Origin: Triticum aestivum
Lineage: Eukaryota > Streptophyta > Magnoliopsida > Poales > Poaceae
Direction of reading: 5' to 3'
Assembly (NCBI RefSeq): GCF_018294505.1
Contig: NC_057809.1
Span: 510,860,741 to 510,924,740 of the forward strand
Length of the DNA: 64,000 nt
Shown here: in pieces, positions 46,819 to 58,814 of the stretch
How the letters are laid out: the number at the start of each line of letters is the position of its first letter
Position numbering within the stretch: the first letter of the stretch is position 1
Position numbers and translations under genes: made by a program
The notes under the pieces: model-generated
Seen by the model: the letters and a program-made list of their open reading frames with translations, nothing else
Databases searched by the model: none
Told to the model about the DNA's origin: nothing

Positions 46819-49800
46819 ACTCGCCCCCACTCGGAAGAATCTCGTCCCGAGATTCAGGAGTCGGCGGGAAGGAAGCGGGGTACTCAGGTCGAAGACGATC
46901 TTCACGCTCCCAAGTAGCTTCTCTCTTGGAATGATGAGACCACTGAACCTTGAGAAACTTGATGTTATGACGTCGGGTGACACGCTCTGCTTGATCAAGG
47001 ATGCAAACAGGGTACTCTCGATAAGTGAGGTTATCTTGGAGATCAAGCGTTTCGTGGTCCACTCCGCGGATGGGATCCGAGAAGCAACGCCTGAGTGGAG
47101 AGACATGGAAGACATCATGTACTCGAGAAAGATGTGGGGGTAGTTCCAACTGGTAGGCAACCGCTCCTCGTTTAGAGAGAATGCGAAAAGGACCAATGTA
47201 ACGAGGAGCCAACTTGCCTTTGATACCGAAACGATGGGTACCCTTCAAGGGAGTAACCCGAAGATAAACCTTGTCGCCAACTTCATAAGCCACTTCCTTA
47301 TGACGACGGTCATACTGGCTCTTTTGACGAGATTGGGCTGTTTTCAAATTCTCACGAATGACGCGAACTTGCTCTTCTGCCTCCTGGATCATATCCGGTC
47401 CAAAGAATTGTCTTTCACCGGTTTCTGACCAGTTCAAAGGTGTTCGACATCTTCGTCCATACAGAATCTCAAAAGGAGCTTTCTTGAGGCTGGTTTGGTA
47501 GCTGTTATTATAAGCAAACTCGGCGAAGGGAAGACACTTCTCCCAATCCATACCGAATGAGATAACACAAGCTCTAAGCATGTCTTCAAGAATCTGGTTG
47601 ACCCTTTCCACCTGACCACTTGATTGAGGGTGGAAAGCGGTACTGAAGGAAATATGAGTGCCCATGGCAGTTTGGAAACTCTCCCAGAAATGACAAGTGA
47701 AAAGACTACCACGGTCTGAATTGATCTCTAGTGGAACACCATGAAGTGATACTATTCGAGAAATATATAAGTCAACGAGCTGACTAGCAGTGATACTCTC
47801 TCGAACGGGTAGGAAGTGAGCCACTTTGGAAAGACGATCAAGGACTACGAAGATAGCATTATTCCCTCTCTTGGTCCTGGGAAAGCCGATGATGAAGTCC
47901 ATACCAACTTTATCCCATTTCCACTCAGGAATAGCTAAAGGTTGAAGAGTGCCAGCAGGTCTCTGATGCTCTGCCTTCACGCGACAACAAACGTCACAGT
48001 TAGCAATAAATTGAGCAATTTCTCTCTTCATCCTAGTCCAACAGAACCTCTGGCGTAGGTCCTGATACATCTTAGTACTACCGGGATGAATCGTGAGAGG
48101 AGATTCATGCGCCTCCTTAAGGATTAATTGTCGAAGATGTTGATTCTTGGGAACCACCAAGCAACTCTCAAAGAAAACAACACCACGATCATCTATAGAG
48201 AAACTACCACCAACTCCCCTGTTAATGTTTCTCTTGATCTGGGAAATTCCCGTATCCTGCTGCTGAGCAGAGATGATTTGATCCACAAGAGTAGGTTTTG
48301 CCACCAAGGTAGAAAGGAATCCGTGAGGAGCAAGGTGGAGGTTAAGCTTACGTAATTCCTCATGGATAAGTGGTTGGCCCTGCTGCAACATGAGATTGTT
48401 GCAATAGGACTTACGACTTAGTGCATCAGCCATGACATTCCCCTTACCTGGGGTGTAGGTAATCCCTAAATCATAATCTGAGATCAACTCCAACCAACGT
48501 CTTTGCCTAAGGTTCAAATCTGGTTGGGTGAAGATATACTTGAGACTCTGGTGATCGGTGTAAATCTCGCAACGTTTACCGAGAAGGTAATGTCGCCATG
48601 TCGTAAGTGCATAGACTATGGCTGCAAGATCTAGATCATGTGTAGGATAATTCTCCTCATGTGGATGCAACTGTCGAGATGCATAGGCAATCACATGGCG
48701 ATCTTGCATAAGAACGCAACCTAGTCCCTGCCGTGAGGCATCACAATAGATAACAAAGTCCTTAGTGAAGTCCGGTGGCACAAATATGGGAGCAGAAGTC
48801 AGGCATCTTTTCAGTTCCTGAAAACTGTGCTCATACTGTGGGGACCACTCAAACTTTTTATCTTTCTTGAGAAGTTCCGTGAGAGGTTTGGCCACTTTGG
48901 AGAAGTTCTCAATGAATCGGCGACAATAACTAGCTAGACCAAGGAAACTCCTAACTTGCTTAACTGTTTCAGGCGGAGTCCAATCAAGAACGGCCTGAAC
49001 TCTTTCGGGATTGACAGCAATGCCCTTACCAGAGATTACGTGGCCGAGATAGGTCACTTCTGGCAACCAAAATTCGCACTTGGAGAACTTGGCATAAAGG
49101 CGGTGCTCTCTGAGTTTTTCTAACACAAGTCTAAGATGTTCGGCATGCTCTTCCTTGTTCTTCGAGTAAATAAGGATATCATCGAGGTAAACCACGACGA
49201 ACTTATCTAAGTACTCCATGAAGATCGAGTTCATCAAGCGAGAGAAAGTAGCTGGAGCATTGGTTAGACCAAAGGACATGACGGTGTACTCGTACTGACC
49301 ATAACGAGTGACAAAAGCCGTCTTAGGAATATCCCCATTTTTGATCTTGATTTGGTGGTAGCCTAACCTCAAATGTATCTTGGAGAAGACTGAGGATCCA
49401 GCGAGCTGATCATACAGATCATTGATCCTAGGGAGCGGATACTTGTTCTTTACCGTGACCAAATTAACGAGACGATAATCTACAACCATTCGGTCCGTAC
49501 CATCCTTCTTCTTGACGAAGAGGACAGGGCAAGCCCAGGGAGAAGAACTAGGACGGATGAAACCCTTTTGCAAGGATTCATCGAGTTGTTTCTTAAGCTT
49601 GGCTAGTTCTAAGGGTGCCATCTTGTAAGGTCTCCTAGAAATTGGGGCGGTTCCAGGGATAAGATCTATAACAAACTCTACATCTCTGTCAGGTGGAATA
49701 CCTGGCAGTTCTTCTGGAAAGACATCCGGAAAGTCGCGGACTACCGGAATATCTTCAAGGTCAGGAAGAGGGCTGGCATTTAGAGAATATAGTTGACGCC

Positions 49801-50254
49801 TTGCAATTTTGGTGGAGACAGTGACTACCTTGCCAGAGGGGTGTGTGAGCTGAACAGCCCTGGTGTAACAGTCAATCTTGGCATAATGAGCTTTCATCCA
49901 GTCCATACCCAAAATGATGTTAATATCTGAAGATTTGAGGGATATCAAGGAAGCTAGAAATACAAGTCTGTCAACATGTATTTCATTGCCATAACTTATC
50001 CTAGAAGTTTGCCACTTGGATCCAGGAGTTTGAATGAGTAGTGGGGAGGGCATATCACAAAATGACATGTCGTGCAAACGGGCATAACTTTCGGAAATGA
50101 AGGAGTGAGATGCCCCGGTATCGAATAGAACCGAAGCTGGGTGACAGTTGACAAGGAGTGTACCAAGAACGACATCTGGATCATCATGAGCGTCTTTAGC
50201 TGAGACGTGATGCACACGTCCAAGTTCAGTGGGAGCTGACTTGGCACTGATCAT
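46805..50254 (-). CDS. pol: Gypsy pol: protease, RT, RNase H, integrase, chromodomain
   Basis: 1149 codons counted from an internal ATG. The true frame continues upstream into gag. Protease: DTGASHSFI at 45-53. RT: about 240-420, with YLDD at 356-359, but motif A reads SKIHL, so the expected catalytic aspartate is His294 (codon at 49373-49375). RNase H: CDAS at 504, TDH at 566 and ADALSR at 609, while the usual glutamate of the second motif is Asp542. Integrase: HHCC finger (716, 723, 753, 756) and D786, D847, E883. Chromodomain: about 1074-1126 ([17 protein letters not shown]). The stop lies inside the 3' LTR. Apart from the RT and RNase H substitutions the protein is full length without frameshift. 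Confidence 0.93.
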   Translation of the reverse strand: MISAKSAPTELGRVHHVSAKDAHDDPDVVLGTLLVNCHPASVLFDTGASHSFISESYARLHDMSFCDMPSPLLIQTPGSKWQTSRISYGNEIHVDRLVFLASLISLKSSDINIILGMDWMKAHYAKIDCYTRAVQLTHPSGKVVTVSTKIARRQLYSLNASPLPDLEDIPVVRDFPDVFPEELPGIPPDRDVEFVIDLIPGTAPISRRPYKMAPLELAKLKKQLDESLQKGFIRPSSSPWACPVLFVKKKDGTDRMVVDYRLVNLVTVKNKYPLPRINDLYDQLAGSSVFSKIHLRLGYHQIKIKNGDIPKTAFVTRYGQYEYTVMSFGLTNAPATFSRLMNSIFMEYLDKFVVVYLDDILIYSKNKEEHAEHLRLVLEKLREHRLYAKFSKCEFWLPEVTYLGHVISGKGIAVNPERVQAVLDWTPPETVKQVRSFLGLASYCRRFIENFSKVAKPLTELLKKDKKFEWSPQYEHSFQELKRCLTSAPIFVPPDFTKDFVIYCDASRQGLGCVLMQDRHVIAYASRQLHPHEENYPTHDLDLAAIVYALTTWRHYLLGKRCEIYTDHQSLKYIFTQPDLNLRQRRWLELISDYDLGITYTPGKGNVMADALSRKSYCNNLMLQQGQPLIHEELRKLNLHLAPHGFLSTLVAKPTLVDQIISAQQQDTGISQIKRNINRGVGGSFSIDDRGVVFFESCLVVPKNQHLRQLILKEAHESPLTIHPGSTKMYQDLRQRFCWTRMKREIAQFIANCDVCCRVKAEHQRPAGTLQPLAIPEWKWDKVGMDFIIGFPRTKRGNNAIFVVLDRLSKVAHFLPVRESITASQLVDLYISRIVSLHGVPLEINSDRGSLFTCHFWESFQTAMGTHISFSTAFHPQSSGQVERVNQILEDMLRACVISFGMDWEKCLPFAEFAYNNSYQTSLKKAPFEILYGRRCRTPLNWSETGERQFFGPDMIQEAEEQVRVIRENLKTAQSRQKSQYDRRHKEVAYEVGDKVYLRVTPLKGTHRFGIKGKLAPRYIGPFRILSKRGAVAYQLELPPHLSRVHDVFHVSPLRRCFSDPIRGVDHETLDLQDNLTYREYPVCILDQAERVTRRHNIKFLKVQWSHHSKREATWEREDRLRPEYPASFPPTPESRDEILPSGGELSHP
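46819..46832 (-). other. Gypsy polypurine tract
   Basis: On the minus strand CGAGTGGGGGCGAG lies directly upstream of the 3' LTR. The pol frame runs through it and stops 14 bases inside the LTR. Confidence 0.7.
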
Positions 50255-50317
50255 CTGGTGTGAAGGCTTACTACCACGGCCAACAAACTTCTCGGGCTGG
50301 GGTGGAGCAACACAGGT

Positions 50318-51319
50318 CTAAGTGCAAATACGGGCAATGTGTCCTGGCTCTCCGCACTTGTAACAAATCTTGGAGGTAGGATAAGGACCCGCACTGACAA
50401 GTGGTCTACCAATAGGCATGGGTGTAGCATATGGTTGAACTGGGTGAGGTGCCACACAAGAAGGCCTTGGTGTATAACCGGGTGGAAGAGCGGAGTTCAG
50501 AACCCAAATCCAGTTCTTCTGAGAACTAGAACCAGAGGAAGAACCCAAATCACGGGTGTGCTTACGAGATTCCTCGTAGGTGAGTTGAGTTGTCTCTGCA
50601 TTAATGGCCTTGTTCACAAGAGCGTGGAATGTATTGCAACGATGCAAGTGGAGATCACGACGCAACTTGGGGTTGAGACCCTTTCGGAACCTAGCCTGCT
50701 TCTTGGCATTTGTGGACACTTCTTCTGTAGCATAGCGGGCGAGGTTCTCAAACTCTCTACTGTAAGCATCAATAGCCATCTTAGCCTGGGTGAAACTATA
50801 GAACTCTTCTCTCTTGCGATCGATGAGGGCTTCAGGAATGTGATGCTCGCGAAAAGCCTCAGTGAAATCTCTCCAGGTAGGAATTTGACCAGCTGGAAGC
50901 ATAGCCTCATAGTTCTGCCACCAGAGACTAGCAGGACCTTCCAGGTGATATGCAGCATAAGTGACCCTGTCACTTTCAGCTACGTTCGTAGTACGCAGCT
51001 TGTGTGTGATACTATGGAGCCAGTCATCTGCATCGAGTGGCTCAATGGAATGATGGAAGGTGGGTGGTTTCAGATCAATGAAATCCTGGATGGTCGCTGA
51101 CTCTTTGCACTGATGTGCAGTGTTCTCCTCGATACGTGCCAACAAGCGGTTAGATTCACGCTTGTTCCTCTCCATCTCTATCATGAACTCTGCCAATGAA
51201 GGTTGGTCGGGAGGATCCTCCTCATCCCTACCACCTCCGTGGTTCAGGCAATGAGCAACAGAACTTCGGTTAACTGACGACATCCTGAGAAGCGGAACCA
51301 AGGACGAGGTCAACAACAA
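50318..51319 (-). CDS. gag: Gypsy gag, ending in an in-frame TAG
   Basis: The probable start is the ATG of MSSVNRSSVAHC, 12 codons into the frame. The capsid region includes PLDADDWLHSITHKLRT, YHLEGPASLWWQNYEAM and WRDFTEAFREHHIPEALIDR. A CCHC knuckle, CYKCGEPGHIARIC, stands at the end. TAG at 50318-50320 follows the knuckle by one residue, and the same frame reopens without shift into pol 21 codons later. So gag-pol was one frame; the TAG is either a nonsense change or a read-through signal. Capsid forms the particle that packages the RNA. Confidence 0.9.
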   Translation of the reverse strand: MLLTSSLVPLLRMSSVNRSSVAHCLNHGGGRDEEDPPDQPSLAEFMIEMERNKRESNRLLARIEENTAHQCKESATIQDFIDLKPPTFHHSIEPLDADDWLHSITHKLRTTNVAESDRVTYAAYHLEGPASLWWQNYEAMLPAGQIPTWRDFTEAFREHHIPEALIDRKREEFYSFTQAKMAIDAYSREFENLARYATEEVSTNAKKQARFRKGLNPKLRRDLHLHRCNTFHALVNKAINAETTQLTYEESRKHTRDLGSSSGSSSQKNWIWVLNSALPPGYTPRPSCVAPHPVQPYATPMPIGRPLVSAGPYPTSKICYKCGEPGHIARICT

Positions 51320-51757
51320 CTATAGGATGCAACATGTAGCACAAGGAAATTTAGTATCTCTCAAACTCCTAGGACAATTCCGGCAGCATAACGGCAGTAA
51401 AATGCTCAGAATGAGACATTCTGCGAAAGACGGGGTAGCACCATACTCAACATCATCACTCAAGGTTCTGAGATATTACTAAACAGGCTACACCAGAGGT
51501 ACTCGAACTGGGATATGACTCTGATCAACCAATCCTAAGAGACTATGGAGTAGTAACACGTGATCCCGATGGAGAGAAAAGAAAGCCTAGTTCCTTAACC
51601 CCGTAGGAAAGATAGGATGACTCAGATCAGAAGGGCATGAGATATAAGGAGTAAAAAGAGCCTTACGTTCCCTTCCACAATCAATTCCCTTACATAACTA
51701 AAGAATTTCTAGACTCAACTTCGACCAGGTTGGCTTGGAAATCCTACAGGTAGTCAG
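51320..51757 (-). other. Gypsy leader
   Basis: Non-coding stretch between primer-binding site and gag. No conserved feature recognised. Confidence 0.6.
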
Positions 51758-51769
51758 GCTCTAATACCA
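51758..51769 (-). other. Gypsy primer-binding site
   Basis: On the minus strand TGGTATTAGAGC, matching the initiator-Met tRNA complement at 11 of 12 bases, four bases from the LTR edge at 51774. Confidence 0.85.
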
Positions 51770-51773
51770 AAGC

Positions 51774-54700
51774 TATCGGGACCCTGATCCTAAGTCACAC
51801 CGATCTAGCATGTAACACATAATATCACTTTGCGGCCTCACGCACGGTATTCCCACGGGTGCCTCCTTACCTGGCCCGGGACCATTTGCGCCTTTTGGCT
51901 CACGTATATGATAGTGGCGCTAGCATCCATATGACAAAGAACCCGGGCCGACATGGCTAGTCGTGAACCCAAAGTGGTGCTAACCTATGGGGACAGGCAT
52001 ACATGAATCACATCGAGCATGTCGGTCAACAGCATATGAATTCGGGCTGTAGCACTGGGCTAACAGGACTCCGGGGAACCCGGGCTGTAGCAGGCTAGGC
52101 CGGACTCTGGAAGTCACCGCGTGACATTTCCCCGAAGGGACAGGACACAGGAACGAAGTGAAACACATGCCGGCCAGTCAAGTGTCCTGAGCAGTAGTGC
52201 TGGGCTAGCAGGACTCCGGTGAGATGGGCTGTAGCGGACTACTATGGCTCAAGGAAGCACTAGACTACATTTCCCCATAAGAGAGACTGCCAAGGATAAA
52301 CAACCAGATTGTCGGATCCCACACATAGCAATACACGTTACACATACGCATAACATGCAAGTATGTGATGTAAAACATGGCATCACAACATAACGCAAAC
52401 TCATATAGATAAAGGCCCAAAAGAGCCACATAGCATTAAGTACAAGCAAGGGTCACATGACCCATCATTCGGAGCATACAAGCAACAAGCGGAAGCATTA
52501 CATGTCTGAGTACAGACAACTACAAATGAAAAAGGATGAGGAGCCCGACTATCTACAACATCTGATCAAGATCGTAGCTGAGGTACAAGCTACTTGTCGA
52601 AGTCCACGTAAACTAGTAAGACCGAAGTCTCCGCTGCAAAAACATAAATAAAGCAACATGAGTACAAAGGTACTCAGCAAGACTTACATCAGATCCTATC
52701 ATACATGCACTTGTATCAAGAAGGTAATGTGGAGTTTAGTTGCAGCAAGCCAGCTTTGACTCAGTGGCTATCCTGTACTACGACTGCTGGTAACTATTTT
52801 GAGGTGGCGCACACGAGTCCACTAATCACCACTTCAATACAGTACTATGGATTCATTCTCGTCTTCCTACGAGAAGGCCATCCATAGCACTCACACTTGT
52901 CTTGATCATTTTAGAGTATCCACTTCAAGTTGTCTATGTACCACGTAAGCATCCAAATAGTCCGTAACCGAGGACATGGCTATTCGAATAGATCATGATA
53001 ACCCTGCAGGGGTGTACTTCTTCACACACGCTCTCACCACTTATCACCATCTACACGTCATGTACCTCGACAACTTTCAAGCGGAAGCCTGGCAAGGGTG
53101 TCGGCCATGACCTGACTAACCACACAGGACTCTAGTCCAGGTTTATCGCCTATTCGGGTTCCATCCGCAAGGAGATCCGGCCGGGGTGTCGCTCACGTCC
53201 CCAAACGATGTGTGCAGGGTCCCCAAGCCCACCTTGCCGGATGGATCTATGCTTGGTACACCGTGCCACTTGTGCCTAGTATGTCCCAAGCCCACCTGGC
53301 CGGGTGCCACTTGGTAGACTACTAACACTACCTACAAACACCAGAAACTAATTGCAACTCCTGGACAAAGATCAAGTTGGTTAATAAGTCGAGAGAGCTT
53401 GGAGTGCCCGGAGCCCAATGTGTAGTAGTAGCTAGTCATTGGACAACATACACAGAACTCAGTGCTTAAGGACGGTTCTAGTGAGACAACCCACCATGTA
53501 CTCCTACATGGCCTCTCACCGCTACCTTTACCAAATCGTGTTCACATGCTTAACTCTTAGCACCAGAACATATTGTACCACTCCAATTCATTCCCGATGA
53601 ATCAGACCTGACACAACTCTAAGCAATAGCAGGCATGGCATGGCAGGAACACAACATGGCTGAATCAACTCCTACACATGCTAGTGGGTTTTAACTATTT
53701 ACTGTGGCAATGACAGGTCATGCAGAGGAATGGGTTCAACTACCGCAGCATAAAGTAGCAGTTGAATCGTTGTTGTCCTAATGCAATAATGAGAGCAGGA
53801 TCGAGAGAGTAGGATTGTATCGGAATGAACAAGGGGGTTTGCTTGCCTGGTAGATCAACAGGGGGCACTGCTCCACTGATAGGTACTCTCGAACACTTTC
53901 CGGAGCAGGACCTATCGAGAAGGAACGGTGTCGGAAATCAAACACAAGCATATGCAACATTATGATGCATGAACATGGCATGAGTATGTGATGTTGTTTG
54001 AGCTAATGCAACTAGCATTCATTTGGTTAAAGTCCATTTGAACTAAAGATTCAAATGCACCTTTAACATAAGCTCTTAGATATGCCATAAGTGTGTTTTC
54101 ATATATACAGCATGTATAGATGGTTTGTCATGCATGAAAATGGTACAGATGGATAGATTGAATTTTTCTGATAATTTTTCATATATAAATTATTTCAATC
54201 TGAGCTACGGTTGAATTTCTATGAATTTTTGAAGTTTATATCATTTTCTGGAATTTCCTGATTTATTTTAATACCAGAAAATGATATATTGCGTCAGGAT
54301 GACGGCAGCATTGCGTCAGCTGGTCAAAGGAGCTGTCCGAGTCAAACCTGACGTGTGGGATCCACACGTCAGTGACTCAGTTAGTTAACAGGGGGTTTAT
54401 TTAGCCTAATTAGGATTAGTGGGCGCCAGGCCCATTGGTCAGTGACTAACTAGGTAACTAACCTAGGTTAATTAGTGTTAATCTAATACTAACTAAATGT
54501 CAGGGGGGTGGCCCACGCGTCAGTGACACAAGGGGGAGGTCAAACTAGGCCCACCCAGTCAACGGTCAGCGGGGTCAAAGCCACCGGCGGCTTGACGCCG
54601 GCGAGCCAGACGCGACGGAGGGCCTCGGATTTCGCCCTCCGGCGACCATTTGGACGGCGGAGACCACTGGCGAGGAGCCAGCGCTCGTCCGCGTCATCTG

Positions 54701-55915
54701 GAGCAAGTGGGAGAGGCGGAGACGGCCGGAGCTCGCCGGAGCGGAGCTTGGGGCGGCTGACGGAGCATGGGCTTCAAGCGGAAGCGGCTGTGGGGCACGG
54801 GGAGGCCACCTGAGGGGCTCTGCGGCACCCTCGTGGCACCAGGAGCACGGTGACGTGCTCGGTTGCGGCTGGCTCGGCCCCTGGCCACGGTGGCTCCATG
54901 GGCGGCGGCGAGGTGCTACGGCTTCGGTCGAAATGGCGGCTGCGGTGATCGAGAAGCAAGGGGAAGAGGGGCAAACGATGATGGAGCTCACAGCGGTCGC
55001 AGAGGGCGTCGAAGCGGGCTCGAGGAAGCGTTGGTTGCCGCGAATTCGACGGCGGCGATCCACGGCGGCCGAGGCCAAAGACGAGCGCGATGAGGACGCT
55101 ACGGTGCGTCCGGGCTTGCCTGGGTCGGTTGAGAAGACGAGGACGATGTCGCAGAGCTCGTAGACACGTCAGAGGGATGAGGCGGAGACGGTGGCCATGG
55201 TAGCAGCGATCGGCGGCGCCGAGCTTGCTCGGATGCGAGGAATGGGAGAGATCCAGGGGAGGAGGGAGAGCGAGAGAGAGTGCGAGAGGTCTGGGGAAAG
55301 TGCGTGGCATCGTCGGGGGCCTCCAGCAGCGAGTGGGGAAGCAGGAGGTGGCCGGCGCGTGCTCGCGCGCGTCGGGCACACGCGTGCCGTCCTCCTGGCA
55401 GGAGGTAGGCGACGACTGGCGTCGCCAGTCGGCTGGGACGGCTAGAGGAGCTGGGCCGCCAGCTGGGCTGCCAGGGAGGTAAGGCCAGGTGAGCTTTCTC
55501 CATTTTGTTTTCTTTTCTATTTTCTGACCTTTGTTTTGATTTAATAAAAATACTAAATCAAGTTATTTTCTTCTGAAAATTTTTGCAGGGGCCTAAAGGA
55601 TTATTCCAAAGCCCCTCACCAAAATTCAGAATTATTGGACAATATTTTATATATAAAAAAATATTTATCCAACGAAATAATTACTGGATTAATTCCAAAT
55701 GGCCAAAATAAATATTTATGAGCTCCTAAAATATTGGTTTGAAATTTTACCTCTGCCCAATATTTTCAGAGAGAGACATGAACATTTTATCTGGGTCATT
55801 TCCAGAAATGATCTCTGAGGGTTTTACAAATCCCCATTTCAAATTTAAATGAATTTTAAACGTGATGCACACATGACTAGCTAGCCTAGGTCATACCAGA
55901 ACTAGGGATGTGACA
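51774..55915 (-). repeat. Gypsy 5' LTR (4142 bp)
   Basis: Plus-strand ends TATCGGGACCCT (terminal TG changed to TA) and GGGATGTGACA. It is 27 bp shorter than the other LTR, mainly through small deletions near 55650 and 55787. Confidence 0.92.
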
Positions 55916-55920
55916 AGGCA
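55916..55920. repeat. Gypsy target-site duplication, right (AGGCA)
   Basis: AGGCA after the LTR repeats 42645-42649. Confidence 0.9.
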
Positions 55921-55951
55921 AACCAGGGTCATGTCGTTGTGGACGCTGCTT

Positions 55952-56053
55952 CGGTGCCTTAAAGGCAACTGCCTTTGCGTCACTCACATGTGGGCCAGCC
56001 ACCTGTTGGGCCCATATGTCATGGACACAAAGGCAGGTGCCGTAAGGCACCAA
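55952..56053. mobile_element. Short foldback element or hairpin, about 100 bp
   Basis: GGTGCCTTAAAGGCAACTGC with CTTTGCGTCA pairs with TGACATATGG-side sequence ending GGCAGGTGCCGTAAGGCACC. The arms are about 45 bases with few mismatches and include CATGTGGGCC against GGGCCCATATG. No clear target duplication was seen. It looks like a small MITE, and its transcript would fold like a miRNA precursor. Confidence 0.6.
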
Positions 56054-56290
56054 AGCATAGTCCTGTCGGGGTGGTCGCGTGTGTTGGACGGACGCGTAGC
56101 ACCCAGCCACCCACCCCCCTCCCCCCCAAAAAAAGGACGACGACAATATAAGTTCTCGCTTCCACGTTTCGGATTGAAATATCTGGCGGCCCCAATTCCA
56201 GCCCTGCAAAATCTCTCTTCTCCACCGTCCCCTTCCGCGCCCAGATTGCTCAAATCCCTAATTCGCCGCCAACCCTCGAATCGCCCCTTG
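56054..56290. other. Promoter-like flank with end of duplication copy B
   Basis: GAAATATCTGGCGGCCCCAA and TTCCAGCCCT match 39442-39472. A C-run (CCCCCCTCCCCCCC) lies near 56113. It is followed by CT-rich, 5'-leader-like sequence. Confidence 0.45.
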
Positions 56291-56600
56291 TCTCGTGTCT
56301 TTCCCCACCGTTCCCCACCTCTGTGCCGGACGACGACGACGAAGACGACGATCGCGCTTCACCACCGCACTGGAGCTACCTCATCTATGCCCTCGTCCAC
56401 CGCACCGGGTGGTCCACCGACAACGTCGGCCGCTGCAACCGACGTGCCTCACAGACACCGAGTTCCACCGCATCAGGTGCGCTTCACCGACGCCGTCTCC
56501 TAGCTCACCGGGGCTACTTCACCGAGCACATCGTCGCACCTCTGCCCCCCGAGGCCGTTGGGGCTTCACCAACGGTCTCGTCCACCGCATCGTAGCGCTC
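56291..56600 (+). other. GC-rich 5'-exon-like sequence of a plant gene
   Basis: Rich in CACCG and CGACGACG triplets and open in several frames, like first exons of grass genes. The frame cannot be fixed. A similar GC-rich block stands at 60970-61324 before a comparable set of exons. Confidence 0.35.
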
Positions 56601-56985
56601 CGCTGCCACTCAAGATCTGCATCTGTGCGTGGCCAGCCAGCGCATCACCCTCAACGGCTCTAAAGTGACCCACACTCTAGCTAGGCGAGCATGCCCAAAC
56701 GCCGTCCCGAACTAGGTATCCACAAATCACTCCCTTGTGCACTGTTCCGACAATGTTTGGATATCCTTTCACTGCTCTCTTAGCTTACACGCCTATGCAA
56801 CTCTGACCTTAACTCTTATTTCTTCTGGAGATATCATCTGAAACAAGCAAATCCATATTTTAGCGAAGCATGACGGTGCTACGGGATCTGGTACACATCT
56901 TGCACACCCATATAACCTTGTAAGTATATGTCCTTCGGTACAACATCAAGGTCGATTCTTCTTATTTGATCAACCATTCGCCGTG
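56601..56985. other. Intron-like sequence
   Basis: AT-rich; no repeat or conserved frame. Confidence 0.3.
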
Positions 56986-56990
56986 TCAAA

Positions 56991-57111
56991 AATGCAGAGG
57001 GATATGCAAGGAGCACAAGGCTTGCACATCCAAGCAAGTGGTAACATGGACTTGTACATGGAACATCCCAAGCGCAAGCAGAGCTGCAGTGAGCATGTAC
57101 AACGAGCTAGC
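56991..57111 (+). CDS. Candidate internal exon, copy 1
   Basis: Open through GLHIQASGNMDLYMEHPKRK and SCSEHVQRAS to an AGC-GTAAGT donor. The same exon, diverged, is repeated at about 58815-58930 with an identical donor position, so the exon or a longer segment has been duplicated. Confidence 0.45.
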
Positions 57112-57165
57112 GTAAGTCCCTTCATTTCATTTAATTCATACTAGCATTCGTGTATGATTTGTGTG

Positions 57166-58560
57166 CAGTGGCTGATCCACGAATTCAAGTTACCAGGGGC
57201 GAACATTTAACTTGAAAAATACGAAGGCACTTGCACTCCGGAAATCAACATAACTTGAGAAATGTGAAGCTACATGCACTTTGAAAACCAGCTAATGATC
57301 CAAAGTAGTTCAGATTATAAACACTAAATGATGCAAGCACCAAAAACACAAAATGCAACATGGTGTACAAGGACTACAAACATGGTCTGTACCTGCTGGA
57401 ATTATTCGTTCTCTGGCTGAAAATATCGAAGTGTAATTGCATGTATAACCAGTGCGCAAACTTCATATCAATATATCTATCCTGCACAAGTATGCCAATT
57501 GTTTCAAACAACAGATTAGAAAAGTATTTATGCTATGTTGTCATGATACGGGGACTTTCTGGTAGATGGCCTCGACATTTCCTCAAGCTATGAAAATGCA
57601 CTATAATTTGCTTGTCATCAATGCCTGCAAATCTCTGTCTCTCTCAACATAGTAGATCATCATTAGACACTAAATCCTTCAATGAGCTTGCAAAATGCTT
57701 GCATTAGATCCCTCATTAGACACTATATGTTCATCACCAGGAGCATGTAAAATGTTTGCATCAAATCCTTCATTAGCAGTCTGTTCATTAGACACTTCAG
57801 GCTCAAGAACAACATGAGCTTGTATGTTTGCACCGGAAACTTGATTAGATACATCAGATTCAGTCAGTTCAGTATTGATTGGGGGAGTTATAAAATAAGT
57901 AGAAATTGGTTTCATTTTCTCATAGATTCCCTACACACAAGTAGTTTTACAACACCGTCAGTTTTAACTATTGGCCAGAAATTGAAGAGTTGAATTAGAT
58001 ATAATCAGGGATGTGATGTACCTGCTCGTTGCACATGCTACTCTTGCAATTAGCGACTGTCCATTTGTGCAAGCTCGATGCCATGCCCGTGCTGCCGCTG
58101 CTGCCTCCCACGCAGGCTACACCCAGGGTTGGATCTTCATCTTCTTGTCCTTCCGTTTGCTTGAAGCCCGGCTACTGCCCTCCAACGAGGGCGCGAGGAA
58201 GTGCTGTGTCGGTCTGTCCAGCGGCCGCTAGGTTAGGAGTGAACCAGACTGGAGGCTGGAGCGAATGAATTGGGATTTTTCCTGCTATCGATCAATATGG
58301 GAGGCGCTCGTTTGGGCCGCGAGCCTGCTATAGGGCCTGCCTTGCACTTATGTTATTGGCCCATCCAAATTGAAACATTTTTCTTCATTTTTTACATTGC
58401 CTGCTCATGCGTTGGGACGAACAAAACTAGCGTGGGCCAACCTGGATGACTCAAACTAGGTGCACACTTTCCAGCCACCTGAGGCGGCCGCCCATACCAG
58501 CCCATATGGTGGCGTCACCCCTTTTTGCATGTATGATTGGATAGTTAAAAATATTCTAGT
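57166..58560 (-). mobile_element. Possible hAT-like insertion or remnant
   Basis: CAGTGGCTGATCCACGAATT at 57166 resembles hAT-type termini (CAGTGGCGGA-like) of grasses. A minus-strand frame at 57915-57679 (MKPISTYFITPPINTELTES, then SNEQTANEG and SNEGSNAS repeats) looks like the start of a hAT/ZMYM-type transposase-like protein. The matching outer terminus and an 8-bp duplication were not found, so this is tentative. Confidence 0.3.
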
Positions 58561-58814
58561 GGCGCTTTTGATTTACCCACAGAATGGTTGAATTGCTTGT
58601 TTCTATGAACTAAGTTCGCCAATAATGTGAAGGATGCCAGTCTTTTCATCCTATTGTAGATTGCTTAGATCTCGATATGCCAAAAGTAATCGCATGAAAT
58701 ATATAGTAAAAGCCAGTGTGATGTGTTTGGCTACAACTAGTCTGACTACACGTCCTCATATAACATATCAAGGACGCACCATCTTACCAGATTAAACATT
58801 CGACTTACCCATGT

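Larger units (their letters stand above)
42645..55920 (-). mobile_element. Complete chromodomain Ty3/Gypsy retrotransposon
   Basis: LTRs at 42650-46818 and 51774-55915 are flanked by AGGCA (42645-42649 and 55916-55920). On the minus strand the order is 5' LTR, PBS, leader, gag, protease, RT, RNase H, integrase, chromodomain, polypurine tract, 3' LTR. This domain order places it in the chromovirus branch of Ty3/Gypsy. The 5' LTR begins at 55915 on the minus strand. LTR divergence in a sample (43081-44700) is about 13 substitutions, so it is young. A TAG in the gag-pol frame and a changed RT catalytic residue make it unlikely to be autonomous. Confidence 0.93.

Noticed and set aside
47434..51100. 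Frames opposite or alongside gag-pol, for example 253 codons at 50339-51100 on the plus strand
   Set aside because: Shadows of the gag and pol frames.
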